From: Armigeres subalbatus
Taxonomy: Eukaryota > Arthropoda > Insecta > Diptera > Culicidae
Direction of reading: 5' to 3'
Assembly: GCF_024139115.2 (NCBI RefSeq)
Contig: NC_085141.1
Coordinates: 218,215,783 to 218,279,782, forward strand
Length of the DNA stretch: 64,000 nt
A program made the translations under genes and the position numbers. Below, piece after piece: positions 43,704 to 55,689 of this stretch. A model generated the notes under the pieces. That model was not told the origin of the DNA. It ran no database searches and worked only from the letters and a program-made list of their open reading frames with translations. Numbering within the stretch: the stretch's first letter is position 1; every line of letters begins with the position of its first letter.

Positions 43704-46583
43704 TTATACTATGTGCTCAAAAATATACACTTTAAGAGCATTTTTAAATCTAAAGAGTGGTGTGACGTTGGAAATATTTGTAGGTAAGTTGTTGTAGTAT
43801 GAAATCGCGCTGTACATACATCCTAAACGTAGATAGTTGGTTCTTGGCGCCAATATGCGTAGATTATCAATCGAACGCGTTTGATAGTTGTGGTAGTCAC
43901 GGCTACGTTGCAAATTCAAATTATTTTTAATTAGATTATTTTTTACTTTATAAACAAACAATATTGCTTCATATAACCTAATTTGTTTGTAGTTCATCAT
44001 GTTATTATTGATGTAAAGATCAATTGTTCTTGTATCGGGATTGTTGTATTGCTCCCAAAAAATTACTCGCATAAATTTGTTTAGAGTTACAATTATTCTG
44101 TTAATAACATAAGTAGGAGCATTTTGCCAGATGATACTCATGTACGTTATCTGCGAGTGAACATGTGCGAAATACAATGATTTTCTTTCTTTTGATGGTA
44201 ACATGTAACATGTGATGGTAACATGTAACTATTTTAGAATTAATGCTTTCAACATGGCTATTCCATTTCAAATTTTGCTGCAATATTAATCCTAAATAAT
44301 TGTGAACAAGAATTCTTTCTACTTCATTAGTTCCTAGGAACAGATTGTAATTTATAGTACTAAAACGATCCGTGCTTGAAAAGATCATGTACTTTGATTT
44401 TGCAGCGTTCGTAGTAAGGCCGTTATTGTAAAACCAAATCTTCAAAAGATTCAGGTCATGCTGCATATCATCAAATAATCGATCTAAACTCCCTGCATTA
44501 TAGACAAGAACAGAATCATCTGCGTACATTTTAAGCGAACCTTTTAATGGAACACGAAACATATCGTTAATATAGATAATAAACAAAAGCGGACCTAATA
44601 TGGAGCCTTGAGGTACTCCATGACATATTCTGTTTTCCGAACTAGTAACGCCTTCTAACTGAACTATTTGTGTTCTGTTTTTCATGTATGATTCGATCAG
44701 GTTATATGCATTTCCTCTTATTCCGTATCTGTTCAGTTTTAACAACAGCATATCATGCGGGACACAATCAAAAGCCTTCGATACATCTATCTATGTTCGT
44801 TTGGATCTCATTAACTAAGCTGACTACCGCACTTGTGGTGTTAGAACGAGGCTGAAAACCGAATTGATTGCTATTGATCACATTATTATGAGTGAAGAAA
44901 TCAAGCAGTCTCTTATGAATCAGTTTTTCAAACGGCTTAGACATATTAGAGAGTATAGAAATAGGTCTATAGTTTTCAACACTAGATTTGCATCCTTTTT
45001 TTGTGAATTGGTGTTACTCGTGCCCTTTTCAATTGGTCTGGGAACGCTCCTTCTACTATTGAGCGGTTGATAAAGGTAGTTAGCATCGCAAGAATAACAT
45101 CAATATTTTGTTTCAAAAATTTGGTGGGAATCATATCTATGCCAGCGGAACTTGATGTCTTGATTTCTTGTACATAATTCCCTATTTCGTTGTTCGAGGC
45201 TGGCAGCATCATAATCGATCTGGATGAACTACTGGATAAAGTACAAACTCGTGGTCGGTTATTATATTCACATAATAGCGCATTTTGTAGTTGACATGGT
45301 ATGTTTATAAAATATTCATTAAATACATTGCATTTTTTAATCGTATCTGTTACAGTGGTGTCTCCGATTATGATTTTCGTAAGTGAACTTTTGACATTTG
45401 TTTTTTTATTAAATACTATTTCGTTCATAATGTTCCATACTTTTCTAATATTTTCACGATTATTTTCTATTAATATTCTATAGTATTGTTTTTGTTTATA
45501 TCTTGTTACCTTGGTAACATAATTTTTCTGTCTACAATAGTTTGCTTTAATTTGAGCATTATTGGGCCACTCTAAAGTTCTTCGATAAAGCTGTTCTCTT
45601 ATGCGAATTTGCTCGAGAACATAATCATCTACCCATGGCACTTTACGCGAGTGTTTTTGTTTAAGTCTAATCTTTTGCGAACTATTTATGATTACATCTG
45701 AAGTTAGAACACATAGTTCACTTAAATTTGTTACTTGTGAAATTTTCTGACCGAGGTCAAAAGAAGCTTGTTCAAGATTGAATTTTGTCGCTTCGATGAC
45801 TGGGTTCACTTTTAAGAAGTCAGAAAAGCATTTCAGACTGATCAACATTGCTCTATGATCAGTGAAACTAACATCGTGTAGGCCTATTGTATACTCATAG
45901 TTAACTATATTTGTTAATCCGTGGTCGATAATTGATCCTGACGATCCACTTCTATAAGTGAAACTAGACGCATTTATTTCGTTGAGAAATGCAAACCCAT
46001 TCGATGTAACCATTTCCTGATAATGAGTTGATTGTGGGCTCAAAAGATTGATGTTATAGTCTCCAACACACACTAATCTATTATGAGTCTCCAACAGCTT
46101 GTCGAAGAAAGCAATACTAGCGACCAAATCAGCATGAGGTGGCCTATACACAACCGCAATTTTCAAATTTGGATTCTTCAGTTGAGTAACGATAAGACTT
46201 CCCTCAAGAAACTCCTCTTTCACTATGGTTTCAAATCCAATCGAACGATGAATGAAAATACAAGCTCCTCCTCCACTTCTCGTTGACCTCGGGCAGCATA
46301 CTGCGACATAGTCATCTAAGTGACATAGATACAAATCATCCGGTCGTAGACGAATCTCAGTAACACATATTATGTGAACTGTCGATTGGAAGTTGGATAT
46401 GTATAGCTTAAGTTCGTCAATTTTGTTTCTGATGGAGTTAATATTAATTGAAATAATATTCAGGTTGGCATTTGTGAAAATTTCATTATACGCTTTGTAC
46501 CTAATAACAATATTATCATTAAGACCAACAGAACGGAGAAAGTCCCTTTGGTCGGTGGTATCCATTGCACTTATAAAATTCAA
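43704..46583 (-). pseudogene. LINE ORF2: endonuclease and RT
   Basis: 46,583-44,982 is an open 533-codon frame. The endonuclease has ISININSIRNKIDELKLYI, CVTEIRL, VYRPPHADL, CVGDYNINLLS and SFTDHRAMLISL. The RT N-part is TSSSAGIDMIPTKFLKQNID, IVEGAFPDQLKRARVTPIHK. A frameshift near 45,000 and another near 44,790 follow, with SIENYRPISILSNMSKPFEK-like sequence between. 44,751-44,101 continues ICHGVPQGSILGPLLFIIYI and MYADDSVLVYN (YADD near 44,520). 43,704-44,204 is the C-terminus. The EN catalytic N, E, D and H residues are visible, so decay is recent. Confidence 0.88.
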
Positions 46584-46627
46584 AACAGGTCAGCAACAAC
46601 AGCAACAACAGCAGCGAGCAGCAGAGT

Positions 46628-47247
46628 CTAAGATCTTCTAGGACTCCGTAGCTTGTTGACATCCTCCATGACATCAATAATGTGTACGTTAGCAGCATCA
46701 TCTCTTTTGCAGTAAACAACTCCCCTGTTGCACCATACATATTTGTATCCATGTGTAGATCTCAGAGATTTAGCCTCTCGAAAGATCATCCTAGTTTCTC
46801 CGGTTTGGTTTTCGTTAATGAAGACTTGAGAATGCTGGATTCGAGTTTTAGGTGATGATCGGCTAGTTCCAGCTTCCGTTGTAGCAGCGCTATCAAGACC
46901 AATCTCATCGAGGTAGAGAGATTTACCCTTCCCTGTTCGGAGAATATCGTTGCGGACCTTAGTATTGTTAAATTCGACATGTATCATACCGTTTTGAACA
47001 CGTCTGGTTTTCTCAATATCCGGAGAGTAAAGCTGTACCCTACAGCAGCCGCGATTTTGGTAACGATGAGTGTTTCACTGAGAGCAAGAGATTTAGGCAC
47101 ACCGTTGATAATCAGTTCATTCTTTAATGCAGCTTGCTCAGCAATTCGTAATCTTTTCTGCACGTCACACACGGAAGATCTCAGAGTCGTGAGTTGACCA
47201 TCATGTACGCTCATCTTGGTCGAGATAGTAGTACAGTCTGTTTTCAT
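46628..47247 (-). pseudogene. LINE ORF1 (coiled coil plus FP-like domain)
   Basis: The 47,247-46,984 frame has a coiled-coil stretch and NELIINGVPKSLALSETLIV. After a frameshift, 46,987-46,628 has QVFINENQTGETRMIFREAK, then YKYVWCNRGVVYCKRDD. This matches CR1/T1Q-type ORF1 proteins with a baculovirus-FP-like fold. The role by family is RNA binding. The N-terminus is missing. Confidence 0.75.
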
Positions 47248-47476
47248 TTTTTCAAAGCTTGTTCGAATAGGGGAAAATACCTATTCTTGGCAGTCTAAGA
47301 CATTCGCCAAATTGAATGATTAAAATAATGAATAATCTCGAACGACATTCCAGTTCGAGACAGCAACACGTACGGACGTGTTTTTTGCTCGCGCATTTTT
47401 CGAAGTGTTTTTTCTCGTTCTTTCGCTGTTTACGTTTTCGCTTGTCGCGTTGGCGTTATTTTCTCCCGGACCCGTC

Positions 47477-48728
47477 ATGGGAGACTCGGTGGCCGATTCG
47501 GTCGCTGGAAAAGTGCCTAAGCGCACTGCTCTTGGAGGCGCGGGTAACCCCTCCAAGCAGCTTTTGCAGAGCAACGTGTTCTCGCCGTTGCCGCTTGATG
47601 ACGCCGGCAATCCGCCGAAAAATAGGAAGAAGCAGCAATCGCAGCTGCCGCAGGTGCAACCGGAGCGGAAGGAGAAGTGCCCGCCCGTGTTTGTGAAGGG
47701 CGATCCGCCGGATTTACGACCAAAAATTCGCCAGCTGATCGCTAAGGGGCTGAAATGTACTTTTCGGCTCTGCAGCGAGGGCGTGAAAGTGATGCCGGCC
47801 AACAGGGACCATCATCAATCCGTCGTGGAGTTCCTCGAGGTCCACAAGTATGAGTACTACACTCATGACCACCCCGGCACGAAGCCGCTCAAGGCCTTGC
47901 TGCGAGGACTTCACGACATGAAGGAGGAAGAGCTCCAAGCAGAGCTTGAAAGTTGCGGACTGAAGCCAGTAGCCGTCCACAAGATCGCTCATCACGACAA
48001 GGCGAGGAAATATCGCGACCAGCTTTACCTGATCCATCTGGAGCACGGTTCCACTACCTGGAAGGACCTGAAGCTGGTTGGCGTTATAAATTACACCGTC
48101 GTTGACTGGGAGCGATATCGGCCAGTGCACCGCGATGTCACGCAATGCACCAACTGCTTCAATTTCTGGCACGGCACCAGGAACTGCCGCATGAAGCCGC
48201 ACTGCAACAAGTGTAGCGAATCCCATCCGACTGACGAGTGCGACAAAATGGAGGTGGCCGATCCCAAATGCGCCAACTGTGGCGACAAACATCGGGCCAC
48301 CACAAAGGGCTGCCCAAAGCGAGCCGAGTTCCTGGAAATCCGGAAGAAGGCTTCCACCAGGACCATTCCGAAGAAGAACCGTGTTCCTGTAATCAACGAG
48401 GTGAACTTTCCAGCTATCCCGGCTCCCCGTCGTGTGATTCCAATACTCCCACCGCTACAGCCGCACAAGCGACTGGCAGCGGCAGCTGCATCGGTCCAAG
48501 CTCCAGCATCGTCGGCACCATCCACCAGCGAATGGCCCCGCTTCCTCCTCCTGTGTTCCGTCGACAGTCGGAGAACGAAGCCGTCCCACCGGAAGAATCC
48601 GCCCCGCTGTACACTCCGGAGCAACTGATGCCGATCTTCGCGCAGCTCGCTACTCGACTGCGCGGCTGCAAACCCGATTCGACCAGGTCTTCACACTTGG
48701 CATGTTCATCATTGAAAATGGCTGCTAG
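47477..48728 (+). pseudogene. Jockey ORF1 (zinc-knuckle Gag-like), copy 2
   Basis: The ATG at 47,477 (MGDSVADSVAGKVPKRTALG) opens a frame that stays intact to about 48,536. It includes KGDPPDLRPKIRQLIAKGLK and the CCHC knuckles CTNCFNFWHGTRNC, CNKCSESHPTDEC and CANCGDKHRATTKGC (about 48,147-48,320). In the first knuckle W replaces G before H. A one-base loss near 48,537 (EWPR instead of EWPPLPPP) shifts the frame, so the genuine C-terminus (APLYTPEQLMPIFAQLATRL, ending ENGC and stop at 48,726-48,728) is read in another frame. The family role is RNA chaperone and nucleocapsid. Confidence 0.92.
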
Positions 48729-49520
48729 GGTGGGCCTGGTCAACTGGAACTGCTTGCTCGCTAAAGAGCAAAACAATCGAGCTGAAGGATTTCCTTGAGG
48801 AGAAGGAAATAGACGTGGCGTTCATCACCGAAACGCACCTAAAACCGGAGGTGAACATCAACATCCCGGACTTCCGCATCGTGCGACTCGACCGGCCGAC
48901 CAGGGGAGGTGGTGTGGCCATCGCTCTTCGCTACAACATCAACTGTCGTCTGCTTCCAAGTTTCCAGCTCAGTGTCATTGAGGCCATCGGTGTCGAAATC
49001 ACCACTTCGGTCGGCACAATCGCGCTCATCGCGGCGTACTGTCCAACGCAAGCCAAAGCCGGCGATGGATCATCGGCTGCCCTTCGGAGGGACATCGTCA
49101 AGCTGACGCGGAGGCAAGGCCAGTATATCATTGCCGGCGACTTGAATGCCAAACATCAAGCCTGGGGCAACAGTCGCGGCAATCGAAACGGCACCATCTG
49201 GAGCAACGACATGGAGGAAGGCCACTACACGATCCTGAGCCCGGATTCCCCCACTCGGTTGAGTCGGTCCGAGGCCCACGCAACGCTCGACCTCTACGTA
49301 ACAAACCTGAGTGACCACGTCTCGCAGCCGGTTGTATACCAGGAGCTCAGTTCGGATCACTATCCGGTGGTGGCGGAACTGGGCTCCTCGGTCAATCGGC
49401 ACCAGCAGTTACGGCGGAACTACCACCGAGTGAACTGGCAGCGGTTCCAGCAGTGCGTCGATAACACCGTCGACTACGAGGTGCGTCCGGAGACGCCGGA
49501 AAGTATCGACCGCCAGCTGT
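48718..49520 (+). pseudogene. Jockey ORF2 endonuclease, copy 2
   Basis: ATG 48,718 overlaps the ORF1 stop by 11 bases (MAARVGLVNWN). A one-base insertion near 48,753 breaks it. The open frame 48,815-49,543 then gives TETHLKPEVNINIPDFRIVR, RGGGVAIALRYNINCRLLPS, AAYCPTQAK, YIIAGDLNAKHQAWGNSRGN, HATLDLYVTN and SSDHYPVVAELGS. E, D (GDLNAKH), D and H (SDHYP) of APE-type endonucleases are present. It is interrupted at 49,521 by an insertion. Confidence 0.93.
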
Positions 49521-50807
49521 TGTTACCGGCGGGTAACAAATAATAAATAATTTAGAATTATGATTGCGGGAAAATAGGGTAAATAATTGTAAAGTTTATT
49601 CGCGAGTTTTAACGGTCATTTTATATTGACGCGCATGGGGCAGGCGATATGTGCGTGAGGCGCACCAGGTGCGATGAAATCATTTGGGTGCTGAGTGGGT
49701 GACGAGATCCACTGAACTGGATATAAGAGGAGGAGAAAAGAAGCGATTATCGGTTTTGGGCGGGAAGGTGTTGGTGAACGCTTGGTATGGCAGTTGATGT
49801 AAACCTGCGAATTGTAAAGCATCAAAGGAGGATTGGCTTTTTTCTGTCCGCAAAGGAGCACATTTTCGATGACGATTGAGTGAAGCGATAGTGAGGGTTT
49901 TTGTCACCCAAGTTCGAACCAGAAGATTTCGGGACTGTTTTGGCCAACCAGGCCCCAGTGGACCGTTGAAGACGAAGCCCAGGACATCTGCAGTGCAAGT
50001 GTCTATTGATAGTGGCCCGTGTATTCGGAGTTAGCCACTCCGTGGTCATCCCCGTACCTCCGGATGATATATTCAACAGCGTCGGTTTATCAAACGGAGC
50101 CACCGAAGATTCCCCGCCGGAATCACTCCCGGGACCGCCATTCTCTGAATTCCGAGATTTTCAAGCCCGTTGCCGGCGAGCCCCGGCTGGTCTACGTGAT
50201 TGTCAAGCCATCTCATCATCGACGCGGCCGCCATTTGGATTTCAACAAGAGAAACAAGCGTCAGTGAAGATCGACCTTCCACCCTTGAGGCCGCTGGTTT
50301 GCTTTCCAGTGCCCCACCCTTCGTTGATTACCGTCGTTGATACCGCTGTCGATGCTCGTGGCCCTCAGCATCATTCGACGATCGCCGATACGGGATTATA
50401 CCAAACCAACCATCGTCCGGTGGATTTCCACCGGATCCGACAAAGCTACCGCTAGTCCACGTGATTTCTAGTTGTTCCACCATACGACGATCGCTAGGAC
50501 GCAATCGCATCCGGGCCGTATTCTTCTCAGCCGCACACTTTATTGGATTACTGCCGACACCAACGAAGCCCCCGCTACGATTGCCTCAATAAAACCAAGT
50601 CCGACCGTGAGTAATTTGCGTAAGTTAGGTTCCCGTGATCCGAAAGCTCCCCCGCGTCCGTACGCCCTGAGACCCGGAATCCAAAAGAGGTCTTGAGCAC
50701 CCACCCCACGGACTGCCGTTGGCTTTAGACCAGCAGTCTGGGGTCTGCTGCCGGTTTCCCTCCGAACCCGAGCTTTTAGGTTCCGGGGTCAAAAAGTAGG
50801 TCTTATA
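49521..50807 (+). mobile_element. 1.29-kb insertion, LTR-like start
   Basis: Endonuclease-to-RT linker sequence is interrupted between CCAGCTGT and CTGTGCGCTATCG; CTGT flanks both sides (49,517-49,520 and 50,808-50,811). It starts TGTTACCGGCGGGTAACA, a palindrome like the solo LTR start at 34,676. The right end (GGTCTTATA) is not a canonical LTR end. It includes a TATAAGAGG box near 49,721 and AATAAAA near 50,588. It is probably an LTR or an LTR with part of a BEL-like interior. No coding region is supported. Confidence 0.6.
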
Positions 50808-50811
50808 CTGT

Positions 50812-52669
50812 GCGCTATCGAGGAGGCGATCACGGCGGCCCGAGAGCAACACGTACCGACGGCTCGGCAGGTAAGCAACTCCTTAAACATCGATACACTC
50901 ACCAAAGATTTGATTCGATTGCGGGATGTCACTCGCAGGCAGTTTCAGCGTACTGGACTGCCTGAGCTTAAGGCACGCTGCAATCGAATCACAAAATTAT
51001 CAAGGCCAGAATGGTGGACCTCAAAAATAACGACTTCTCGAATAAGATCCGCACTCTCCCAGATTATGCTAAGCCGTTCTGGAAAATGACCAAAATTCTA
51101 AAATCCAAGCCTCGGCCCATTCCACCTTTGATCCCACTAGACAATAATGGCTCTAAGGATCGCTTGATAACTCCTGCAGAGAAGGTCGCTGAAATAGGTC
51201 GTCACTTCGTCAGCTCACACAATCTTGGGCAGAACATCGTCAGTCCACACGAAGCAGCCGTCAACGATCATGCTAACAACATCCATTTGATTCCCAACGA
51301 CTTCTCGGAGGAGTTGGAGATCTCAGCTGGCGAATTGACGGCCTATATCAAATCATCGAAGAATATGAAGGCCCCAGGCTTCGACAGCATCCTGAACCTC
51401 GAGCTCAAACACATGAGTGCGCCGTTCTTTGAGCACCTCTCGCTGATCTTCAATCAGTGTCTCCGGCTCAGCTACTTCCCATCGGCCTGGAAGTCAGCGA
51501 AAGTCATCCCCATCCGGAAGCCTGGGAAGGATCCTTCCTCACCCAAAAGCTATCGTCCCATCAGCCTTCTCTCAGGATTATCCAAGCTATTCGAAAAAGC
51601 TATTCATCACCGGTTACTTGAGTCTGCCGAAAATCTCAACATCTTGCTCGAGGAACAGTTTGGTTTCCGACGCGGTCGGTCAACTGTACACCAACTGACC
51701 CGAGTTACCAACGTCCTCAGACGGAACAAGTTTGTCTCGAAAACATCCGCCATGGCCTTACTCGATGTCGAGAAGGCATTTGACAATGTATGGCATGATG
51801 GCCTGGTGTACAAACTACAACGCTACAATCTTCCCAGCTACCTGGTGAAAATCATCAACAATTACCTGTCGGCAAGGACATTCCGGGTCTCAATCAGCGG
51901 AGCGAGTTCCAATGCGCACAACATCGTCGCAGGCGTCCCCGGGGCAGTATCCTCGGGCCCTGCTTTTCAATCTGTTCACCTCCGACATGCCAGAACCTCC
52001 AGAAGGCGGCATTCTGTCTCTGTTCGCAGATGACACATCCATCGTCTACAACGGTAGAGTGATCAAAGCGCTAGTGGCAAAACTCCAACGAGGCCTGGAT
52101 GCCCTGACAGAGTACCTCACCAGCTGGAAGATCTGTATCAACGCGGCGAAGACCCAGGTCATCATTTTCTCCCACTCTAAATCTCCTGAACATGTTGCGC
52201 CTGGGGACTGTAAAATCATCCTCAATGGCACGACCGTGGAATGGGCTAATGAGGCCGACTACCTTGGCTTGACCCTCTACAGCAAGCTTATTTTCAGGCA
52301 ACAGGTTGACAAAACGGTGACAAAGTGTAACGTCTTGTTGAAACTACTGTACCCTTTGATCAACCGCCGGTCGTCATTGTCCCTGAAAAATAAGCTTGCT
52401 GTCTACAAGCAAATCATCCTCCCTGTGATCGAATATGGCATGCCGGTCTGGGAGAGCTGCGCTAAAACCCACCACCTCAAACTTCAACGGGTCCAAAACA
52501 AATTCCTGAGGATGATCCTCAACACCCTCCCAGGACAAGAACATCCGAGGTCCACCGTCTGGCCGGAATAAAAACCTTACATGAACGCTTTGGTGAGTGT
52601 AAAGAAAAGTTTAGGGTCCGTTGCTTGCATTCGGATCAGGCTCCAATTAGGGCGCTAGTTCCAATCTAG
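50812..52669 (+). pseudogene. Jockey ORF2 reverse transcriptase, copy 2
   Basis: The open frame 51,011-51,940 encodes DFSEELEISAGELTAYIKSS, MKAPGFDSILNLELKHM, KSYRPISLLSGLSKLFEKAI, LEEQFGFRRGRSTVHQL, DVEKAFDNVWHDGLVYKLQR and NIVAGVP. A one-base loss at about 51,940 (GVPQGS lost) shifts to the frame 51,940-52,545: LFTSDMPEPPEGGILSLFAD, DDTSIVYN (FADD at about 52,024), TVEWANEADYLGLTLYSKLI, and VIEYGMPVWESCAKTHHLKL. A last shift near 52,545 precedes the C-terminus, which stops at TAG 52,667-52,669. Confidence 0.93.
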
Positions 52670-52917
52670 GTTATCAAATTTCTTATTGTAAATATTAGTG
52701 TACATAGTAGTTAGGTTATCAAATTTAAAAAAACACACCAGCGCCTCCTAAAGGCCGTCATGATATATCATATTAACACTTAAATAACAATGTAAAAATA
52801 AAAATTTAAAATTGAAGTTGGATGGCCAAGCCGGCCGAGCACTGTACATGTAAAAAATAATTGTAGAACAGAAAATGAAACAATAAAGAAGAATTTTACT
52901 ACTACTAATGAATAATC

Positions 52918-53881
52918 ACACTAAAACACAGTTATAGTTCAACTGGTATACATTCGTATGCTCTTCCTTTGATGATTGGTGTTCACTTAATATAATATCT
53001 TTTACCACAAACTTAGTAAATTTAATATAAAGTAACAGGTCAACGTTTCTTCTATTGGCATAGCAATTTCTATTATCAGCAATGAGTTTGCTCTCTTTAG
53101 CAACTAGACATGGAAGTAGAAAACTGCTAATGTATTGGTGCCAAATGCTGGTTGTTTATATCCTACAGTAGTAAAATTCATTCATATTAATCGGCCGCAC
53201 GCTTATCTCGCTTCACTCAATTTAGGAACAGACTTTATTATTTATCAAAACTGGCTTAAAACAAAACATGAATTTTTAGCCTTGGCATCAATTTTATGTC
53301 ATGTAGACAGATAGGCAAAAGCATTTAAACACATTGTAAAACAAATTTAACCCTTATGCGGCCAACAAAAAACAGACGTGAATGGCAGATAGGGTACTAG
53401 TGTATTCAGATATTGACATTTTCATAACTTTTACCATTTTCAACCTATTTGAATAATGTTGGCCATTTTGGAGAAGGGAACTTATATGCTTTTTGTCCGC
53501 TGCCAAGATTTACATCTTTTGTCTTTTGTAATGCCTTAGAGTCGTAAGCAAAAGTCTATCAACCAGTTTCAAATATACAACTTGCTCATGTTTGTTTCAT
53601 AAAAAAAATCATGGTGGTTGTGTACAAGACACGACCGGTCGACGTAAACTACGTAAAACCAAATCTATACACATAAGAATTAATTTTTGTCTGTTTGTCC
53701 TTATAGATTGGAAACGGCATGAACATTTGTATGTAGAGGTTTTTGGGAACGATAAAGATTCTTATGATGGTAATAGACCCCTCCTCTTCTGGAGGGGGGA
53801 CTCCCATACAAATAAAGTACAAATTTCTGCTTTAATCGAAAATTAATCTAAAAAATAGAATCTAAATTTGCAAATTTCGAA
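52918..53881. other. No recognisable gene
   Basis: Probably host intergenic DNA next to the LINE target site. Short frames only (53,592-53,846, 84 codons, no motif). Confidence 0.3.
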
Positions 53882-54387
53882 TAGGGTAACGGTACCAATA
53901 GTGGAGGTATTAGTAGATCCACAAAAGAAAATATTTTTTTAAAATTGATAATTATGGGAAATGCACTGCTTTAATATCTTAGTCAATAGATAAACTAATA
54001 AATTTGCTAACAAAAATGAGATAGATGTCATTTAACATCAACAATTATCAAATATTGCTTGCACCACTATGGGTACACTGTTCCTTTAGTGGCGGTAAAA
54101 ATTAATTTTTGTTCCTATAGTGGTGCTATCCATTGGTTTCTTATGAGACTCGCCACTATTGGTACAGTTGCACCACTATAGGTGCAAGGGAGTCAATTTT
54201 GTTAAGGAAAATCATTGTTTTCAATAGTTTTTCAAGCGAAATCTTAAGATAAGTTGAATTTAACAGGATATTTAAAGCACGACGCATCAACTGAAACCAT
54301 CGTAAACTATATAAATATGATAAATCTCATTAAAACCCCACTACCTCCACTATTGGTGCTACCTCCACTAAGGGTACGGTTACCCTA
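53882..54387. mobile_element. MITE-like element, TAGGGTAAC termini, internal repeats
   Basis: The ends TAGGGTAACGGTACCAATAG (53,882) and the inverted TAGGGTAACCGTACCCTTAG (to 54,387) match well. Inside, CCACTATTGG, CTATAGTGG and CCTCCACTA motifs recur in both orientations. It is an expanded sub-terminal-repeat element; compare 38,745-39,249. Confidence 0.75.
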
Positions 54388-55319
54388 GTTCTATTAAATA
54401 ATTTAAAAATATATAATTAATCAATTTTAGGTGAAACGAAGCTCGTCGGTTCTGGTAGTATAGTATATTAACAATATATTCCACCTCGTAAGTCTTCATA
54501 TGTTGAATAATGGGCAGCACTGTCCTATCCAGCCGCTGGAGCCACCCCATTCTTACACTACGTTTCACAGTTGAATAATAGATAATACCCTAAAAGTAGG
54601 CAATTATTTATGGTTGAAATGCGCTATGTAGGAACGGAAATGGTTGATTTTTTTGATTTTTTTTGGAGCTTGGAAAGTATTGAAGTTGCAAAATGAAACG
54701 GTCCTGTCAGCCACATAAGGGTTAAAATACTACGGTGTTACTATCACTTTTGATATAATGCATGGTCTGTGTAAAAAATATGAAGCATTTGTATTTTAAC
54801 ACTTTTTTTTTTTAAATAAATGCCATCGCCGGATATTTTGTTCGTATTTTTGCTAAAATCAACTCACATAGAATTGTGCGTGGTATCTCCTTAGCGTGTG
54901 TTTGATATGCTCACAAACACATTCTCTCGCTCTATTCCGAAGTGTGCTGCTGTCAAAGAAAACGAACAGTCCCGATTTTATTTAGTGAAACATAAAGCAA
55001 ATATTGCTTAAATTTGCTCTTTTCGGTTATAATTAAGTGGTGATAAAGTGTAAAAAGTTGTTTACGTACTTAATTTGTCGTGTCATACACAATAAAGAGA
55101 AAAAACAGGCGATCCAAAAAGTAAGTAACAGTTGGCTTTTCGTGTGCTGCTTTCTTGGGCGATGCAATAATGGCAAGGATTTCGTAGGTGCAAATTTGTT
55201 TCGATGATTAACACATCAAATCTTGCTACTTTTACACAAACAACTTATTGAAATCAAAGCTTAGACTTGAAATTGTGTGATTGAATCAACATTATGTTCA
55301 AAAATAGTGTATGTTTGCT
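54388..55319. other. No recognisable gene
   Basis: Short frames only. The sequence 55,335-55,385 (AGGGTGCCAACAACTGTCGC, then CTACCCTAT) has an AGGGT motif in both orientations and may be the end of another MITE. A transcribed-looking A-rich stretch at 54,990-55,120 (AGTGGTGATAAAGTG) resembles insect 5' UTR but has no ORF. Confidence 0.3.
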
Positions 55320-55607
55320 TTAAAACGCAAATATTTTTGAGGGTGCCAACAACTGTCGCACCCTGCCAATGCCGTATTCTACCCTATCTTCGTATTGCTT
55401 GGCAATAAATTCTTGTGAGGATCTCACTTCCTGGACAGTTTTCTGCATTTCTGTTTGAGCAGCAGTAAGTTCACTTAGAGACGCGCCAAACTTTGCCATC
55501 AGACGATCATTCTTCTTGAGACATTCCGTATTAGCTTCACACTTCTCATCAACTTTATTTACGGATACTTGCAAATTTTTCACCGATAATAGCAACTCAT
55601 CCATCTT
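55320..55607 (-). CDS. Short coiled-coil ORF next to the foldback
   Basis: From the ATG at 55,607 the - strand encodes 95 residues beginning MDELLLSVKNLQVSVNKVDE, with heptad-like spacing through KKNDRLMAKFGASLSELTAA and QKTVQEVRSSQEFIAKQYED. An upstream in-frame start at 55,661 would reach into the foldback end. It resembles the N-terminal coiled coil of LINE ORF1 proteins, or could be the first exon of an unknown gene; no splice continuation was identified. Confidence 0.35.
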   Translation of the reverse strand, partial: KMDELLLSVKNLQVSVNKVDEKCEANTECLKKNDRLMAKFGASLSELTAAQTEMQKTVQEVRSSQEFIAKQYEDRVEYGIGRVRQLLAPSKIFAF

Positions 55608-55689
55608 TTTACTGTTTATGTGCGATGTCTCACACTGCACACTGGGGATTTTCAAAAGCAAAAGGCTCGAAATTCAATTACCCCAGCTG

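Larger units (their letters stand above)
43452..47300 (-). mobile_element. CR1/T1Q-like LINE, near-complete but frameshifted
   Basis: On the - strand the order is ORF1-like (47,247-46,628), ORF2 (46,583-43,704), 3' UTR, then an AAAT/poly-A tail (43,452-43,488). A short CAA/CAG repeat (46,589-46,625) lies between the ORFs. The 5' limit near 47,265-47,300 is where ORF1 similarity fades; it abuts the next Jockey copy. No clear target duplication was found. Confidence 0.8.
47338..52905 (+). mobile_element. Jockey-clade LINE copy 2, full length, with insertion
   Basis: Bounded by the 12-bp duplication TAATGAATAATC (47,326-47,337 and 52,906-52,917). The 5' end holds CATTCCAGTTCGAGACAGCA, similar to Jockey-type internal promoters. 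The tail is a short ACT repeat after AATAAAG. Without the 1.29-kb insertion it is about 4.28 kb. Frameshifts in both ORFs make it inactive, but similarity to copy 1 is high, so the family expanded fairly recently. Confidence 0.93.

Noticed and set aside
47714..48292. 192-codon antisense open frame
   Set aside because: Shadow of the Jockey ORF1 on the other strand; no independent motif.
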